Below, in pieces: positions 16,795 through 25,794 of a stretch of 64,000 nucleotides of DNA. Source of the stretch: Solobacterium moorei (GTDB taxonomy: Bacteria > Bacillota_I > Bacilli_A > Erysipelotrichales > Erysipelotrichaceae). Positions within the stretch are counted from its first letter, which is position 1, and each line of letters starts with the position of its first letter. The notes beneath the pieces are model-generated. The model was not told where the DNA came from. It saw only the letters and a list, made by a program, of their open reading frames with translations, and did no database searches. The stretch spans positions 1,860,001 through 1,924,000 of the forward strand of contig NZ_AP028934.1 in assembly GCF_036323475.1 (NCBI RefSeq), given 5' to 3'. The translations under genes and the position numbers were made by a program.

Positions 16795-18134
16795 TATTTT
16801 TTCTCCTTTTGATAATCTGTCTTACCAATTGAATTAAAGTACTGTTGGAGTTTAGCTTCATAAGCTACATCAGAGAAGTGATATAGTCTTTCATTCTTGA
16901 TCGCATCTGGTAGATACTGCTGTTTCACATAGTGATTTGGATAATCATGCGCATATTGATAGCCAGCACCATTACCTAACTTCTCTGAACCTGCGTAATG
17001 AGCATCCTTAAGATAAGATGGAATCGGAAGATTACCTGTTTTTTCAACTAGATCCATTGCCATAAAAATACCATTAGATGATGCATTAGACTTTGGCGCA
17101 TTAGCAACATATGTAGCCGCATTTGCAAGTATGATGGCTCCTTCTGGCATTCCAACTCGTTCAACCGCTAACGCCGCATCGACTGCAATTTGTAACGCTC
17201 TAGGATCTGCATTACCACATTCCTCCGCAGCCGCAATCATAATTCTCCGAGAGATAAAACGAACATCCTCTCCCGCCGTCAACATGCGTGCAAGGTAGTA
17301 TAGCGTCGCATCCGGGTCAGAACCACGCATCGATTTAATAAACGCAGAAATCGTATCATAATGGTTATCACCATCCTTATCATAACGGATTGCCCTCTTT
17401 TGAATACATTCCTCCACAACTGACAAGGTAATGTGAATATAGCCATCATCACTATGGTCCGTTGTAAGATCTGCAAGTTCTAGCGCATTCAACGCGGCAC
17501 GTGCATCCCCATCACAGATTTCAGCTAAAAACTCTGCAGCTTCATCCTCTAATATGACATTGTCTTTACCAATGCCCTTGATTGCGTCTTCAGCAGCACG
17601 CTTTAAAAGAGTCACAATATTCTCTTTCGTTAATGACTTTAACTGGAATATACGAGAACGCGAAATCAACGCTTGATTAACCTCGAAGTACGGATTCTCT
17701 GTAGTCGCACCAATCAAGATAATAGTGCCATCTTCAACATATGGTAGTAGATAATCCTGTTGTCCTTTATTAAATCGATGAATCTCATCGATAAATAAAA
17801 TTGTTTTCTTCTGATACATCGACATCAAATCCATCGCATGTTTAATTACCTGTTCAAGATCTTTCTTACCCGCAATCGTTGCATTGACTTGTTGAAAATC
17901 AGCAGAGGTACTATTCGCAATCACTTGTGCGAGTGTAGTCTTACCAGTTCCTGGAGGGCCATAGAATATCAAAGAACCAAGCTTATCCGCTTTGATTGCA
18001 CGATATAACAATTTATCCTTGCCAATGATATGTTCCTGCCCAACAACTTCCTCTAACGTAGAAGGTCTCATACGTGCCGCTAAAGGCTCTTCATTTTTCT
18101 TTGTCTCTTCGCTTGCATACCCAAATAAATCCAT
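16794..18134 (-). CDS. rarA: replication-associated recombination protein A (MgsA/RarA)
   Basis: A 446-residue clamp-loader-like AAA+ ATPase that acts at stalled replication forks. The N-terminal RMRPSTLEEVVGQEHIIG, Walker A GPPGTGKTTLA near residue 60, Walker B LFIDEIHRFNKGQQD, sensor-1 IGATTENPYFEVN and SRSRIF arginine-finger region are all present. The C-terminal tetramerisation region includes GSDPDATLYYLARMLTAGED. Length is normal. It heads a leftward unit with the DUF4406 gene. Confidence 0.95.
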   Translation of the reverse strand: MDLFGYASEETKKNEEPLAARMRPSTLEEVVGQEHIIGKDKLLYRAIKADKLGSLIFYGPPGTGKTTLAQVIANSTSADFQQVNATIAGKKDLEQVIKHAMDLMSMYQKKTILFIDEIHRFNKGQQDYLLPYVEDGTIILIGATTENPYFEVNQALISRSRIFQLKSLTKENIVTLLKRAAEDAIKGIGKDNVILEDEAAEFLAEICDGDARAALNALELADLTTDHSDDGYIHITLSVVEECIQKRAIRYDKDGDNHYDTISAFIKSMRGSDPDATLYYLARMLTAGEDVRFISRRIMIAAAEECGNADPRALQIAVDAALAVERVGMPEGAIILANAATYVANAPKSNASSNGIFMAMDLVEKTGNLPIPSYLKDAHYAGSEKLGNGAGYQYAHDYPNHYVKQQYLPDAIKNERLYHFSDVAYEAKLQQYFNSIGKTDYQKEKK

Positions 18135-18180
18135 AGAAACCCCCTTTATCTACTCAATATTATACTTGTAATTACTTCAT

Positions 18181-18210
18181 TCAGAAAGAAAAAGCTCCTT
18201 GCGGAGCTTT
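18181..18210 (-). terminator. intrinsic terminator of the ABC/permease operon
   Basis: On the minus strand AAAGCTCC-gcaa-GGAGCTTT is followed by TTCTTTCT, just after the stop codon of the last permease-like gene at 18214. Confidence 0.85.
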
Positions 18211-18213
18211 CAC

Positions 18214-18762
18214 TCATGATTTTCTTCTGGTACTTTGATGATACATCCAGAAGATACAGAAAACAGTTATAAATAGAGAAATAATTAAAAGCTGTAATAT
18301 GTCAGGTATCACTACTCTTAAGCCAATGACAACCGCAGAGAATAAGATACCCAAAACCAATGATAGTTTATAATTTTCAATTTGATATAAAAATGTTTCT
18401 TCTAACACAAATAATATCAACAATGATACTAAAAGGTTTTCTAAGTCAATAGGATTAAAACGATGAAGAAAGTTAGAAAATAATGAATACAGTATATTAC
18501 TACCAAGCAATGCCAATAGGATACGCTTGATGCGTGGTAATATCTTCTCCTTAATAGAAAGTGGATAAAGTGAAATATTCTTTAAATCTAACTGCATTTG
18601 ATACAATAATCCAGCTACATATCCTGTTCCGTATGGAAATAAATCTATCAAGATACTATAACTACGCTCTGCTCCAAGAAAGTAATACAAGCACGGAACA
18701 CCAATTGCAAAACCTATCAATCCAATTAAAATATACGCCTGATAAAATGATAATTTCTTCAT
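18214..18762 (-). CDS. multi-pass membrane protein of the ABC cluster
   Basis: A 182-residue, strongly hydrophobic protein with about five membrane segments (for example AYILIGLIGFAIGVPCLYY near the start and LQLLIISLFITVFCIFWMY near the end) and a short basic tail. I do not recognise a family. It is the last gene of the leftward operon beginning with the GntR regulator at 22459 and overlaps the preceding gene by 4 bp. It is probably an accessory membrane subunit of the exporter; function unknown. Confidence 0.65.
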   Translation of the reverse strand: MKKLSFYQAYILIGLIGFAIGVPCLYYFLGAERSYSILIDLFPYGTGYVAGLLYQMQLDLKNISLYPLSIKEKILPRIKRILLALLGSNILYSLFSNFLHRFNPIDLENLLVSLLILFVLEETFLYQIENYKLSLVLGILFSAVVIGLRVVIPDILQLLIISLFITVFCIFWMYHQSTRRKS

Positions 18763-19340
18763 ATCGATTCCCCTTTTCGAATTTCATACATACATGCAAG
18801 CATAAGAATGACAATAATTCCAAAACAAATTAAATTTCCATATACGATTACAGATTTACTCAATTCAAGCTGATTTCTAATCCATACAAACAATACTGTA
18901 AATATGACGAATCCAATATATCTAATATACATATTATTTGATTTTACTACCGTCATATTTTTAAAATTACGCAAGCAGTAATATAAACAAGCTACTGGTG
19001 TAACAACAAATAATAAGAACAGTTTTGTAATCATCGTATCAAACCATATCGTACAAGCTAAATATATAAGGAATTGTATTAACATAACTCTCACGTACGC
19101 AACAAAGTAATCACTCTTTCGAACTGGTAATATTTGAAGAATTGGATTCCAATTCTCATCAATCAAAACACTGATAATTTGTACCTGGAATATGAAGAAG
19201 AATATTGTTCCAATGTATTCTCTAACAATACTACTAGGTATACGCATGAGAGAAAGATAGAAAAATATTATTACACAATTCACTGCAACATTATAGAAGT
19301 TAAATAAGCGATGTCGATACAATGCATATATACCTTGCAT
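18759..19340 (-). CDS. ABC-2 permease-like membrane protein
   Basis: A 193-residue membrane protein with about six hydrophobic segments. Its middle resembles the upstream paralogues: ILPVRKSDYFVAYVRVMLIQFLIYLACTIW aligns by eye with the LLPVKPQSRVNILFFETGIYNL block of the genes at 19977 and 20600. It is therefore a diverged fourth member of the same permease family, size-matched and adjacent in the operon. The transported substrate is unknown. Confidence 0.65.
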   Translation of the reverse strand: MQGIYALYRHRLFNFYNVAVNCVIIFFYLSLMRIPSSIVREYIGTIFFFIFQVQIISVLIDENWNPILQILPVRKSDYFVAYVRVMLIQFLIYLACTIWFDTMITKLFLLFVVTPVACLYYCLRNFKNMTVVKSNNMYIRYIGFVIFTVLFVWIRNQLELSKSVIVYGNLICFGIIVILMLACMYEIRKGESI

Positions 19341-19353
19341 AAAGACCCCCCTT

Positions 19354-19935
19354 CTACCAATCTTTATTAGTTAAGATACGAATGGATGAAATATAAGCTA
19401 GTGCATAGAGAATAGATGCATAACCCAAAAACTGAATGATAGGATGAATATTTGTTTTTGTATAAACAAGTGCAGCAACACCAATCACAACTAGCAAAAT
19501 GCCCAAATGTTGGAAATAATTCCGATGCCATATCTCGACTGGCAAAATGGCCGGAATTACAATAGCCTCATTTAACACTATAATATTTAATACAAACCAC
19601 ATATTATTTATTTCATGAAATGAAAAATAATTAATTAAAAATCCAAGTAGAATGATGAAATTAAGTATTAGAATTTCTACAAATAGTGTATTTACCCTTG
19701 TTTTTGCTCTAATTGGAAATAATTTAATGGCATTACCTTTCATTGGCTGTTCGCATCTTGCAAAAGCGTTAATGAGTTGACTTGTAAAGAAAATCATATA
19801 AAAGACATCATGTGAGAATCTAACTTTCATCATATATAACACATAAGCAATCGAAAATATTAAGTATGCAATCGGGAAAATATATTGTTTCTTTTTTATG
19901 AACATCTCAAATTCTAATATTAACAGTGCTTTCAT
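19354..19935 (-). CDS. ABC-2 permease-like membrane protein, tandem paralogue 3
   Basis: A 193-residue six-helix membrane protein. It starts MKALLILEFEMFIKKKQY and ends YISSIRILTNKDW, both shared with the two genes before it in the operon. The central FPIRAKTRVNTLFVEILILN block is the counterpart of the LLPVKPQSRVN block. It is the most diverged of the three tandem copies. It is probably a transmembrane half-subunit served by the ATPase at 21223-22065. Confidence 0.68.
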   Translation of the reverse strand: MKALLILEFEMFIKKKQYIFPIAYLIFSIAYVLYMMKVRFSHDVFYMIFFTSQLINAFARCEQPMKGNAIKLFPIRAKTRVNTLFVEILILNFIILLGFLINYFSFHEINNMWFVLNIIVLNEAIVIPAILPVEIWHRNYFQHLGILLVVIGVAALVYTKTNIHPIIQFLGYASILYALAYISSIRILTNKDW

Positions 19936-19976
19936 ACTCTTAGAAATTCCTTCCTAAAATAGATTATTCTACTTTG

Positions 19977-20561
19977 TTAAAAATTATTTTTGGTTTTTAA
20001 TATTCGAATCGAAGAAAAATATGTCAATACAATCAATAAACTCGCAAAGAATAGAAAGCAAATTCCTTTATCTAATGTTGTTTGAGTAATAATACCCCAA
20101 TAGAAACACACAAGAATTACTACCATTCCAATATGTTCAAAATAACTTTGTTTCAATTTTTGCTTTGGTAATATAGCAGGTGTTACGATACTTTCAAGTA
20201 CGAGAATAATTCCAATTGGGACTAGACTTGGAGTAATTATTCTCCCTAAGATTACACAATATATAACCCAACCTAGAACCAGCACAAGATTATAAATCCC
20301 TGTTTCAAAAAACAGAATATTTACACGTGATTGTGGCTTAACAGGCAGTAAGCGCATAATATCTGCATTTACTAAGTTTCCATCAACAAAGTCTTGCGCA
20401 AAAAATGTAAAATAGAGGAAACTAGGAAATGTTTGAATATATACGGCGTCTGTCCGAGCCCTAAGAGCGCCCATAATGCATAACACCAAATATAGGATAG
20501 GCGTTAAATATTTCTTTCTTTTAATAAACCTTTCATACTCAGCTATTAATAGTGCTTTCAT
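19977..20561 (-). CDS. ABC-2 permease-like membrane protein, tandem paralogue 2
   Basis: A 194-residue membrane protein starting MKALLIAEYERFIKRKKY and ending YFSSIRILKTKNNF. It is clearly similar along its whole length to the gene at 20600-21187, including RLLPVKPQSRVNILFFETG and the VTPAILPKQKLKQSYFEHIGMV loop. Around six membrane segments are visible. The close pair suggests a local duplication. By context it is a permease subunit of the GntR-regulated ABC system. Confidence 0.7.
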   Translation of the reverse strand: MKALLIAEYERFIKRKKYLTPILYLVLCIMGALRARTDAVYIQTFPSFLYFTFFAQDFVDGNLVNADIMRLLPVKPQSRVNILFFETGIYNLVLVLGWVIYCVILGRIITPSLVPIGIILVLESIVTPAILPKQKLKQSYFEHIGMVVILVCFYWGIITQTTLDKGICFLFFASLLIVLTYFSSIRILKTKNNF

Positions 20562-20599
20562 ATTCTTAACATCCCTTTACAATTGATGAGTTCACTTCG

Positions 20600-21187
20600 T
20601 TAAAAATCATCTTTTTCTTTGAGAATACGAATGGAAGAAAAGTATGTCATTACAAATAAGATAGCAATAAAGAACAGAAAACCGATATTCTTATCCAGTG
20701 TTGTTTGAGTTAGGATAACTCCATAATAAAAGCACGTAAGAAGTCCTACCATTAACGTATGCTCAAAATAAGGTTGGGTCATCTTTTTCTTCGGTAATAC
20801 GGCCGGAATGAACAAACTTTCTAAAAAGATTAAAAAACCAGTCTCTATCAAATCTGGAAAAATTAATCTTCCAAGAACTGTGCAATAGATAAACCAACCT
20901 AGAATAATAATAAGATTATATATTCCTACTTCCAGGAATAAAAGTCTCACATAGGATTGTGGTTTAACTGGTAATAATCTAATATTCTGTGAATTGATCA
21001 AATTTCCTTTTCCAAAATCAGAAATAAACAAAAATATGCATATCAAATATGGGAATTTATCCTGAGGATTCAAACTTTTACTCGCGTAAACCCCATTAAT
21101 AACACAAAGTAATAGATATATGATATATGCTATGTATCTCTTATTTTTAACAAGTCTTTCATACTCAGCTATCAACAGTGCTTTCAT
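20600..21187 (-). CDS. ABC-2 permease-like membrane protein, tandem paralogue 1
   Basis: A 195-residue membrane protein, first of three tandem paralogues after the ATPase gene. It starts MKALLIAEYERLVKNKRY, carries RLLPVKPQSYVRLLFLEVG mid-protein and FIPAVLPKKKMTQPYFEHTLMV, and ends YFSSIRILKEKDDF. Six hydrophobic segments are visible. The small size, without the usual ~380-residue architecture, fits YtrC/D-like permeases found with YtrA regulators. Confidence 0.7.
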   Translation of the reverse strand: MKALLIAEYERLVKNKRYIAYIIYLLLCVINGVYASKSLNPQDKFPYLICIFLFISDFGKGNLINSQNIRLLPVKPQSYVRLLFLEVGIYNLIIILGWFIYCTVLGRLIFPDLIETGFLIFLESLFIPAVLPKKKMTQPYFEHTLMVGLLTCFYYGVILTQTTLDKNIGFLFFIAILFVMTYFSSIRILKEKDDF

Positions 21188-21222
21188 ATGCTTAGAAATT
21201 CCTTTCTAATATTATATGATTT

Positions 21223-22065
21223 TTAAATAATACCTTTTACGATACCAACGAAAATTTCTTCTAACGTAGCTGGCTGTAGACCTTCTAGATTTGAAGCGTG
21301 TTTACGATCAATTAGAATCTTTACCTGGTATGGTGTTTCTTTCTTTGCGACAATTGCGCCTTCAGGAATAGTTGTAATTTCTTCTGGTGCCAAGTTCAAT
21401 ATTCCGTAGCTAGATAGGATGTTATCTTTTTCATCATTAATTATTAGTTCACCTGCATGCATGAATCCAATGTAATCACACATCTTTTCAAGATCTGTAA
21501 CGATGTGGGAAGAAATAAGAATTGTATGATCTTCTTGACGTGTATATTCAATGAGAAGGTCTACGACTTCTGCACGAATCGCAGGATCTAATGCATTCAT
21601 TGGTTCATCTAATACTAAGAGTTTTGCGTTGTGACTTAACGCAATCGCAATTGCGATCCGCATTTTGTTACCTAACGATAGTGTTTCGTACTTTTCATCT
21701 ATATCAATTTCAAACTGTTTCAATAGTTTTACAAATTGTTCATGATTCCAATGTTTATAGATTTTACTAAAGACTTCTTCAATTTTATCTACTGTTAGGA
21801 TATTAGGAATACCCATATCATTGATTACAAAACCTAGCTGATCTTTGAGTTCTACTTCATTGATAAAATTATTACTACCTAATACTTCAACATCTCCATA
21901 GTTTGGTTGTACAAGTCCTAGGATACAGTTGATAAGTGTTGTTTTACCTGCACCATTTTCACCAATCAAACCATAGATCGATCCTTCTGGAATCTGTAAA
22001 GATACATGATTCAAGCGAAAGTTATCATACTTTTTCGTAATATCTTTTACTTCAATTGCATTCAT
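21223..22065 (-). CDS. ABC transporter ATP-binding protein
   Basis: A 280-residue ABC ATPase: Walker A GENGAGKTT near residue 37, Q-loop region DQLGFVINDMG, signature LSLGNKMRIAIA near 130, Walker B LLVLDEPMNALDP near 155 and switch His in ISSHIV. The C-terminal ~70 residues are a regulatory extension typical of YtrB/BcrA-type exporters. I chose the ATG at 22065, preceded by GGGGG, rather than an earlier ATG in the gntR tail. It energises the small permeases downstream. Confidence 0.9.
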   Translation of the reverse strand: MNAIEVKDITKKYDNFRLNHVSLQIPEGSIYGLIGENGAGKTTLINCILGLVQPNYGDVEVLGSNNFINEVELKDQLGFVINDMGIPNILTVDKIEEVFSKIYKHWNHEQFVKLLKQFEIDIDEKYETLSLGNKMRIAIAIALSHNAKLLVLDEPMNALDPAIRAEVVDLLIEYTRQEDHTILISSHIVTDLEKMCDYIGFMHAGELIINDEKDNILSSYGILNLAPEEITTIPEGAIVAKKETPYQVKILIDRKHASNLEGLQPATLEEIFVGIVKGII

Positions 22066-22081
22066 AAAAATTTTCCCCCAA

Positions 22082-22459
22082 TTATTCATTTTCATCCCAA
22101 ATGACTTTCATCATTTTGGTTACTTCCTCTTGTGTTAGATTACAAGAAGTGGATAGCTTTTTAATTTCTGCTAGATGTTCTTCAATGATGCGAAGATTTT
22201 GTTCTTGAATGAGTTGGACATTCTTTCCTGCCACAAAACTTCCTTTGCCTGGAATCGTATAGATATAACCTTCTCGCTCCAGTTCTTCATATGAACGTTT
22301 TGTGGTAATGACACTGATACGTAGATCTTTAGCAAGTGTGCGAATAGATGGTAAACTTTCATCTTCTGCTAAGGTACCATTAATGATTTGATCTCGTAAT
22401 TGATTATAAATCTGGTCGTAAATCGGTTGTCCACTCCTGTTGTCAATAATTAGTTTCAT
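22082..22459 (-). CDS. GntR-family regulator, YtrA subfamily
   Basis: A 125-residue regulator with an N-terminal winged helix (PIYDQIYNQLRDQIINGTLAEDESLPSIRTLAKDLRISVITTKRSYEELEREGYI) and only a ~50-residue C-terminal helical tail, the hallmark of YtrA-type GntR proteins. Such repressors control adjacent ABC transporters, often induced by cell-wall antibiotics. GGAGG precedes the ATG at 22459. A perfect 22-bp palindrome overlapping its own promoter at 22477-22498 indicates autoregulation of the whole operon. Confidence 0.9.
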   Translation of the reverse strand: MKLIIDNRSGQPIYDQIYNQLRDQIINGTLAEDESLPSIRTLAKDLRISVITTKRSYEELEREGYIYTIPGKGSFVAGKNVQLIQEQNLRIIEEHLAEIKKLSTSCNLTQEEVTKMMKVIWDENE

Positions 22460-22476
22460 AATTATCAACCTCCAAC

Positions 22477-22512
22477 CTAACTGTATATATACAGTTAGTG
22501 TATTTTCGTCAA
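22477..22512 (-). promoter_or_regulatory. gntR-ABC operon promoter with palindromic operator
   Basis: A perfect 22-bp palindrome (CTAACTGTATA and its mirror) lies at 22477-22498. On the minus strand a -35 TTGACG at 22507-22512 and a -10 TATATA at 22484-22489 are 17 bp apart, so the -10 is inside the palindrome. This is the layout of a repressor-controlled promoter, and the neighbouring YtrA-type regulator is the obvious ligand. Confidence 0.82.
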
Positions 22513-22520
22513 TAGGTGCA

Positions 22521-22552
22521 AAAAGAAAAACCCAACCAATTTTGGCTGAGTT
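22521..22552 (-). terminator. intrinsic terminator after the YczE-like gene
   Basis: On the minus strand AACTCAGCCAA and TTGGTTGGGTT pair over 11 bp with two G-U pairs, followed by TTTTTCTTTTT. It insulates the membrane-protein gene from the gntR promoter. Confidence 0.7.
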
Positions 22553-23213
22553 AGTTCGTTGTTTGATATACCCATTTATGAATACGTGGCTGGAGTTTCT
22601 TTGTAAAGTATCCTAGTAACGGTCCAAATGTAAATGCTAGGATGATTGTTCCTTCTCGTATTGGAAATAATGCATGGAAGAAAAACCAACAAATAAATAA
22701 CAATATGATAAAGACTACATCCGCTAGCTGTCTTACTTTGCCGAACTCCATTTGAAATTTCTTTGCGAAAAGTACACATGTACTTTCAACTGCAAGTCCT
22801 ATCATCCCACTTGCAGTCATCATCGCATCTCCAAAAGTACAGATGACGATAAATACCATTAATAAAACTAAGCGCACAATATAGAAATCTGAATTCATTC
22901 CTGCAAATACGATGTAATAGAAATAGTTAATTGTACCCCCCATTAGTAACGATACTGGAATCTGTAACAGAAACATCAGACGATATTTCTTTCGTAACAT
23001 TAGTATTTGTATAGCAATACAGATGCAGTTACCAATTAATCCAACTGTCCCTACTTCAATAGCGGTGATTGAACTGATACTAAGTGCTAAAGCATCATAA
23101 GCACCTGTCCCTAATGCGACCTTCATAATTCCAGCAGCACCTATCGCTACAAGAATCAACCCTACAACTTCAATCAGAAGATGTTTTGCAAACTGTTGTT
23201 TTGTTATTTCCAT
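22551..23213 (-). CDS. YczE/YitT-like membrane protein
   Basis: A 220-residue membrane protein with about five to six helices. The first part, LIEVVGLILVAIGAAGIMKVALGTGAYDALALSIS, matches the YczE-type start, where a short loop with GxxPWD/GAYD follows helix one. Family members are of unknown function, and one is encoded near surfactin genes in Bacillus. It overlaps the end of the GNAT gene by 10 bp and is probably cotranscribed with it. Confidence 0.7.
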   Translation of the reverse strand: MEITKQQFAKHLLIEVVGLILVAIGAAGIMKVALGTGAYDALALSISSITAIEVGTVGLIGNCICIAIQILMLRKKYRLMFLLQIPVSLLMGGTINYFYYIVFAGMNSDFYIVRLVLLMVFIVICTFGDAMMTASGMIGLAVESTCVLFAKKFQMEFGKVRQLADVVFIILLFICWFFFHALFPIREGTIILAFTFGPLLGYFTKKLQPRIHKWVYQTTN

Positions 23214-23971
23214 AGGATTCTTGTTTCATAGAACTGTTGTTCAAAACCAACATCTTGAATGATTTCGTTTTTATCTATTTTTTCTGTAACACGAGTGACG
23301 ATGAAATAAGAACGATGGTCATCTTTATGGTAGATAATACCACTTACAACTCCCTTGAATGTATCTAAAGGCTCTTTTGGGCCAATGACATAAGCATCTT
23401 GGAACTCTCCGCTCTTTTGGAATAGTTCTTCAACATAGCCTGTATTTACTGGATATGTTAAATCAGCGATATGTGGATGGAAGCTTCCGTATGTGTGATC
23501 GATAATAACTGTTACAGTTTTACCCAACCATTCTCTACCCACAAGATATTCCATCGGCGTGTAGTTCATTCCACCGGCTTCTGTAGATGTTCCAGCATCC
23601 TCAAATCCATAGTGATGATAGAAGTCTGCTGCTGAATCCACAACGTTAGCGGTAATTTTTGAAAGACGATTCTTATCTGCCTCTTCTTTCAAATGATTTA
23701 GCAGTGCAGTTGCATATCCCTTCTTACGCGAGTCCTGTTTTGTTAGTAACAGAATGATATGCATCTTTTCTGGATCATAAGCCAGGATGCTTTCTAATCT
23801 TTCTTCGTATAAGCCATAAACTGTGAATTGTTTCAGGCGCTCTGCCATAAATTCACTAATACTCTTCGCAGCTTCTTTACTCCATGAAACATCTGTCTCA
23901 GAAAGAATCACTTCTTTCGCAAGACTTATCGCTTCATCGAGTTCTGCTGCTGTTAATATTTTAATATCCAT
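23204..23971 (-). CDS. GNAT acetyltransferase fused to a pyrophosphatase-like domain
   Basis: A 255-residue two-domain protein. Residues ~1-145 are a GNAT N-acetyltransferase, with the acetyl-CoA pyrophosphate loop QDSRKKGYATALL and the YHHYGFEDAG C-terminal strand. Residues ~150-255 (WLGKTVTVIIDHTYGS ... YPVNTGYVEELF ... DAYVIGPKEPLDTFKGVVSGIIYHKDD) resemble small proteins annotated as class I inorganic pyrophosphatase-like. The typical DxDPxD metal cluster is not obvious, so hydrolase activity is doubtful. Its stop overlaps the SseB start region. Confidence 0.78.
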   Translation of the reverse strand: MDIKILTAAELDEAISLAKEVILSETDVSWSKEAAKSISEFMAERLKQFTVYGLYEERLESILAYDPEKMHIILLLTKQDSRKKGYATALLNHLKEEADKNRLSKITANVVDSAADFYHHYGFEDAGTSTEAGGMNYTPMEYLVGREWLGKTVTVIIDHTYGSFHPHIADLTYPVNTGYVEELFQKSGEFQDAYVIGPKEPLDTFKGVVSGIIYHKDDHRSYFIVTRVTEKIDKNEIIQDVGFEQQFYETRILWK

Positions 23972-24783
23972 TAGAAACTGATGTTACGATCATACATCGC
24001 AACCGCCTCTTTGATAACATTCTTACGTAGTTCATCGTTGATGAATACAACTTCTACCGGTAAATCCTTTGCATGTGGCACAGCCGCATCATGAATCTTT
24101 GTTAAGATATCCTGTTCTGGCTTTTCAGCTTCCACAACCAAGAAGAATGCCATCGCTGGACCATAGAGTTTTGCCTTTAACCAAACTCTGCTAATCGCAT
24201 TATTTGTTTCACAATAGTCATATACAGCATTTACCAAACGTGTTGGATAAACATTTGGTTCAGAATATGTCACATTCATCGGTGCTGTTGGCTGTACAGG
24301 CTTTGGTCTTTCTCTACCTGCAAGGATTGCAATAAGTGGCTTAGGAATAACGATATTATCTGTTCCTGGGTTGATGATAACACCTTGAATCTTTGTGTTT
24401 GGATCGGATAATAACGCATCGTATTCTTGAATTGTTCTTACGATATTCTTTGGTGTATCATCCTTCTCACCAGCCACCTTAAATTTTGTGGATTCTTCAA
24501 CATCCGTAAATGCAGGGAAGAAAGCTTTCCCATCATTTGTATTAATGAGGAAGAACTTAATCTGTGAAGGATTTACAGTTGGTAAAACACCATTATGATC
24601 TGGCTTTAGTTCTACATCAAAATTACAAGGTGCTAGTAATCTCGCTTTCTTTAATGCATTTGATAATGCTTCTTGTCTTTCAGGGGTACTTCCGAGTTTT
24701 AAATCATTGATTGCTTTCTTTACTTCTGGATTCGTAACAGGGGCAATCGTTCCCTGCTGGATTTTTGCTTTCTTATCTGACAT
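23971..24783 (-). CDS. SseB family protein
   Basis: A 270-residue protein with an SseB N-terminal domain (NALKKARLLAPCNF ... KFFLINTNDGKAFFPAFTDVEE ... GVIINPGTDNIVIPKPLI) and a C-terminal SseB_C-like domain (RLVNAVYDYCETNNAISRVWLKAKL ... AFFLVVEAEK). SseB was named for a serine-sensitivity phenotype in E. coli; its biochemical role is unclear. I start at the ATG at 24783, preceded by AAGGAG. It heads the leftward SseB-GNAT-YczE unit. Confidence 0.85.
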   Translation of the reverse strand: MSDKKAKIQQGTIAPVTNPEVKKAINDLKLGSTPERQEALSNALKKARLLAPCNFDVELKPDHNGVLPTVNPSQIKFFLINTNDGKAFFPAFTDVEESTKFKVAGEKDDTPKNIVRTIQEYDALLSDPNTKIQGVIINPGTDNIVIPKPLIAILAGRERPKPVQPTAPMNVTYSEPNVYPTRLVNAVYDYCETNNAISRVWLKAKLYGPAMAFFLVVEAEKPEQDILTKIHDAAVPHAKDLPVEVVFINDELRKNVIKEAVAMYDRNISF

Positions 24784-24958
24784 GATGTACTCCTTTACAT
24801 TCTTAGTAATTATACCCTTTTTTTCGCTATCATTCACTAGATTACATCATATTCAAAGAAAGAATGATGCGCAGTGAGATTTGACAAACAGAAAATCAAA
24901 TATTTAAATATTATACATATCCATTGCAGTAAATCAGAAGTGATAGAGGAATTGAACT

Positions 24959-25759
24959 ATGATCTTTCATGAATTTGGTGATAAATGTTTACCACATATT
25001 ATATTAATACACGGTGGTGGTAATTCATGGTGGAATTATCTTCGACAAGCACAAGTGTTATCTGAAAAATATCACGTTATTTTACCAACGCTTGATGGAC
25101 ATGGTGAAGAATACCAAAAAGAATATATTTCAACTGAAGCTTCCGCACAAAAGATTTTAGAGTACATAAAAAGTAATTGTGGCGGAAAGGTATTTGCACT
25201 AGGTGGCGTATCTTTGGGTGGTCAAATCGTTATCGAATTATTATCACTAGATCGTAATATTGCCCAAAAAGCGATTATCGATGGAAGTATCTGTATTCCT
25301 CAACCTAAATTAGCTAAAATTTGTGTAGGAGTTATAAAAGTATTTGGCAAACTCATGCTTAACAAATCCATATGCAAGATGCAGTTAAGCTTGATGAAAA
25401 AAATATATCCTAACATGGCATTTCCAGAAGTACTTGATAACTATTATATGGAAGATATGCCAAGGCTCCCTATTAAAACACTGGTAACTATCTACCAAAC
25501 ATATATGGGAGAATATACACTAAAACGCTCTATCTCCAAAAGCAATGCCGAGGTTTTATATATTTATGGTGAAAAAGAAATGCGTTGTGTGAAGGAATCC
25601 GCAAAGCACTTTAAACAGATGCATCCAAATTGCACTCTGTATGAAGCAAAGGGTTGTAATCATGGATATCTTTCTATCTATTTACCTTTAGAGTGGATAA
25701 GACTAGTAAATCCATTTTTGGAAAACTATCATTTATCTCAAGATGAAATCAAACTATAA
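24959..25759 (+). CDS. alpha/beta hydrolase
   Basis: A 266-residue single-domain alpha/beta hydrolase. The oxyanion-hole motif HGGGNSWW lies near residue 19, the nucleophile elbow GGVSLGG near residue 82, and the late His in KGCNHGYLS near residue 245. Its size and lack of signal peptide fit a cytoplasmic esterase/peptidase-like enzyme. It is transcribed away from the SseB operon. The substrate cannot be assigned. Confidence 0.82.
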   Translation: MIFHEFGDKCLPHIILIHGGGNSWWNYLRQAQVLSEKYHVILPTLDGHGEEYQKEYISTEASAQKILEYIKSNCGGKVFALGGVSLGGQIVIELLSLDRNIAQKAIIDGSICIPQPKLAKICVGVIKVFGKLMLNKSICKMQLSLMKKIYPNMAFPEVLDNYYMEDMPRLPIKTLVTIYQTYMGEYTLKRSISKSNAEVLYIYGEKEMRCVKESAKHFKQMHPNCTLYEAKGCNHGYLSIYLPLEWIRLVNPFLENYHLSQDEIKL

Positions 25760-25794
25760 CGTATTATAATAGAGAAGATTTTAAGGAGTCATAT

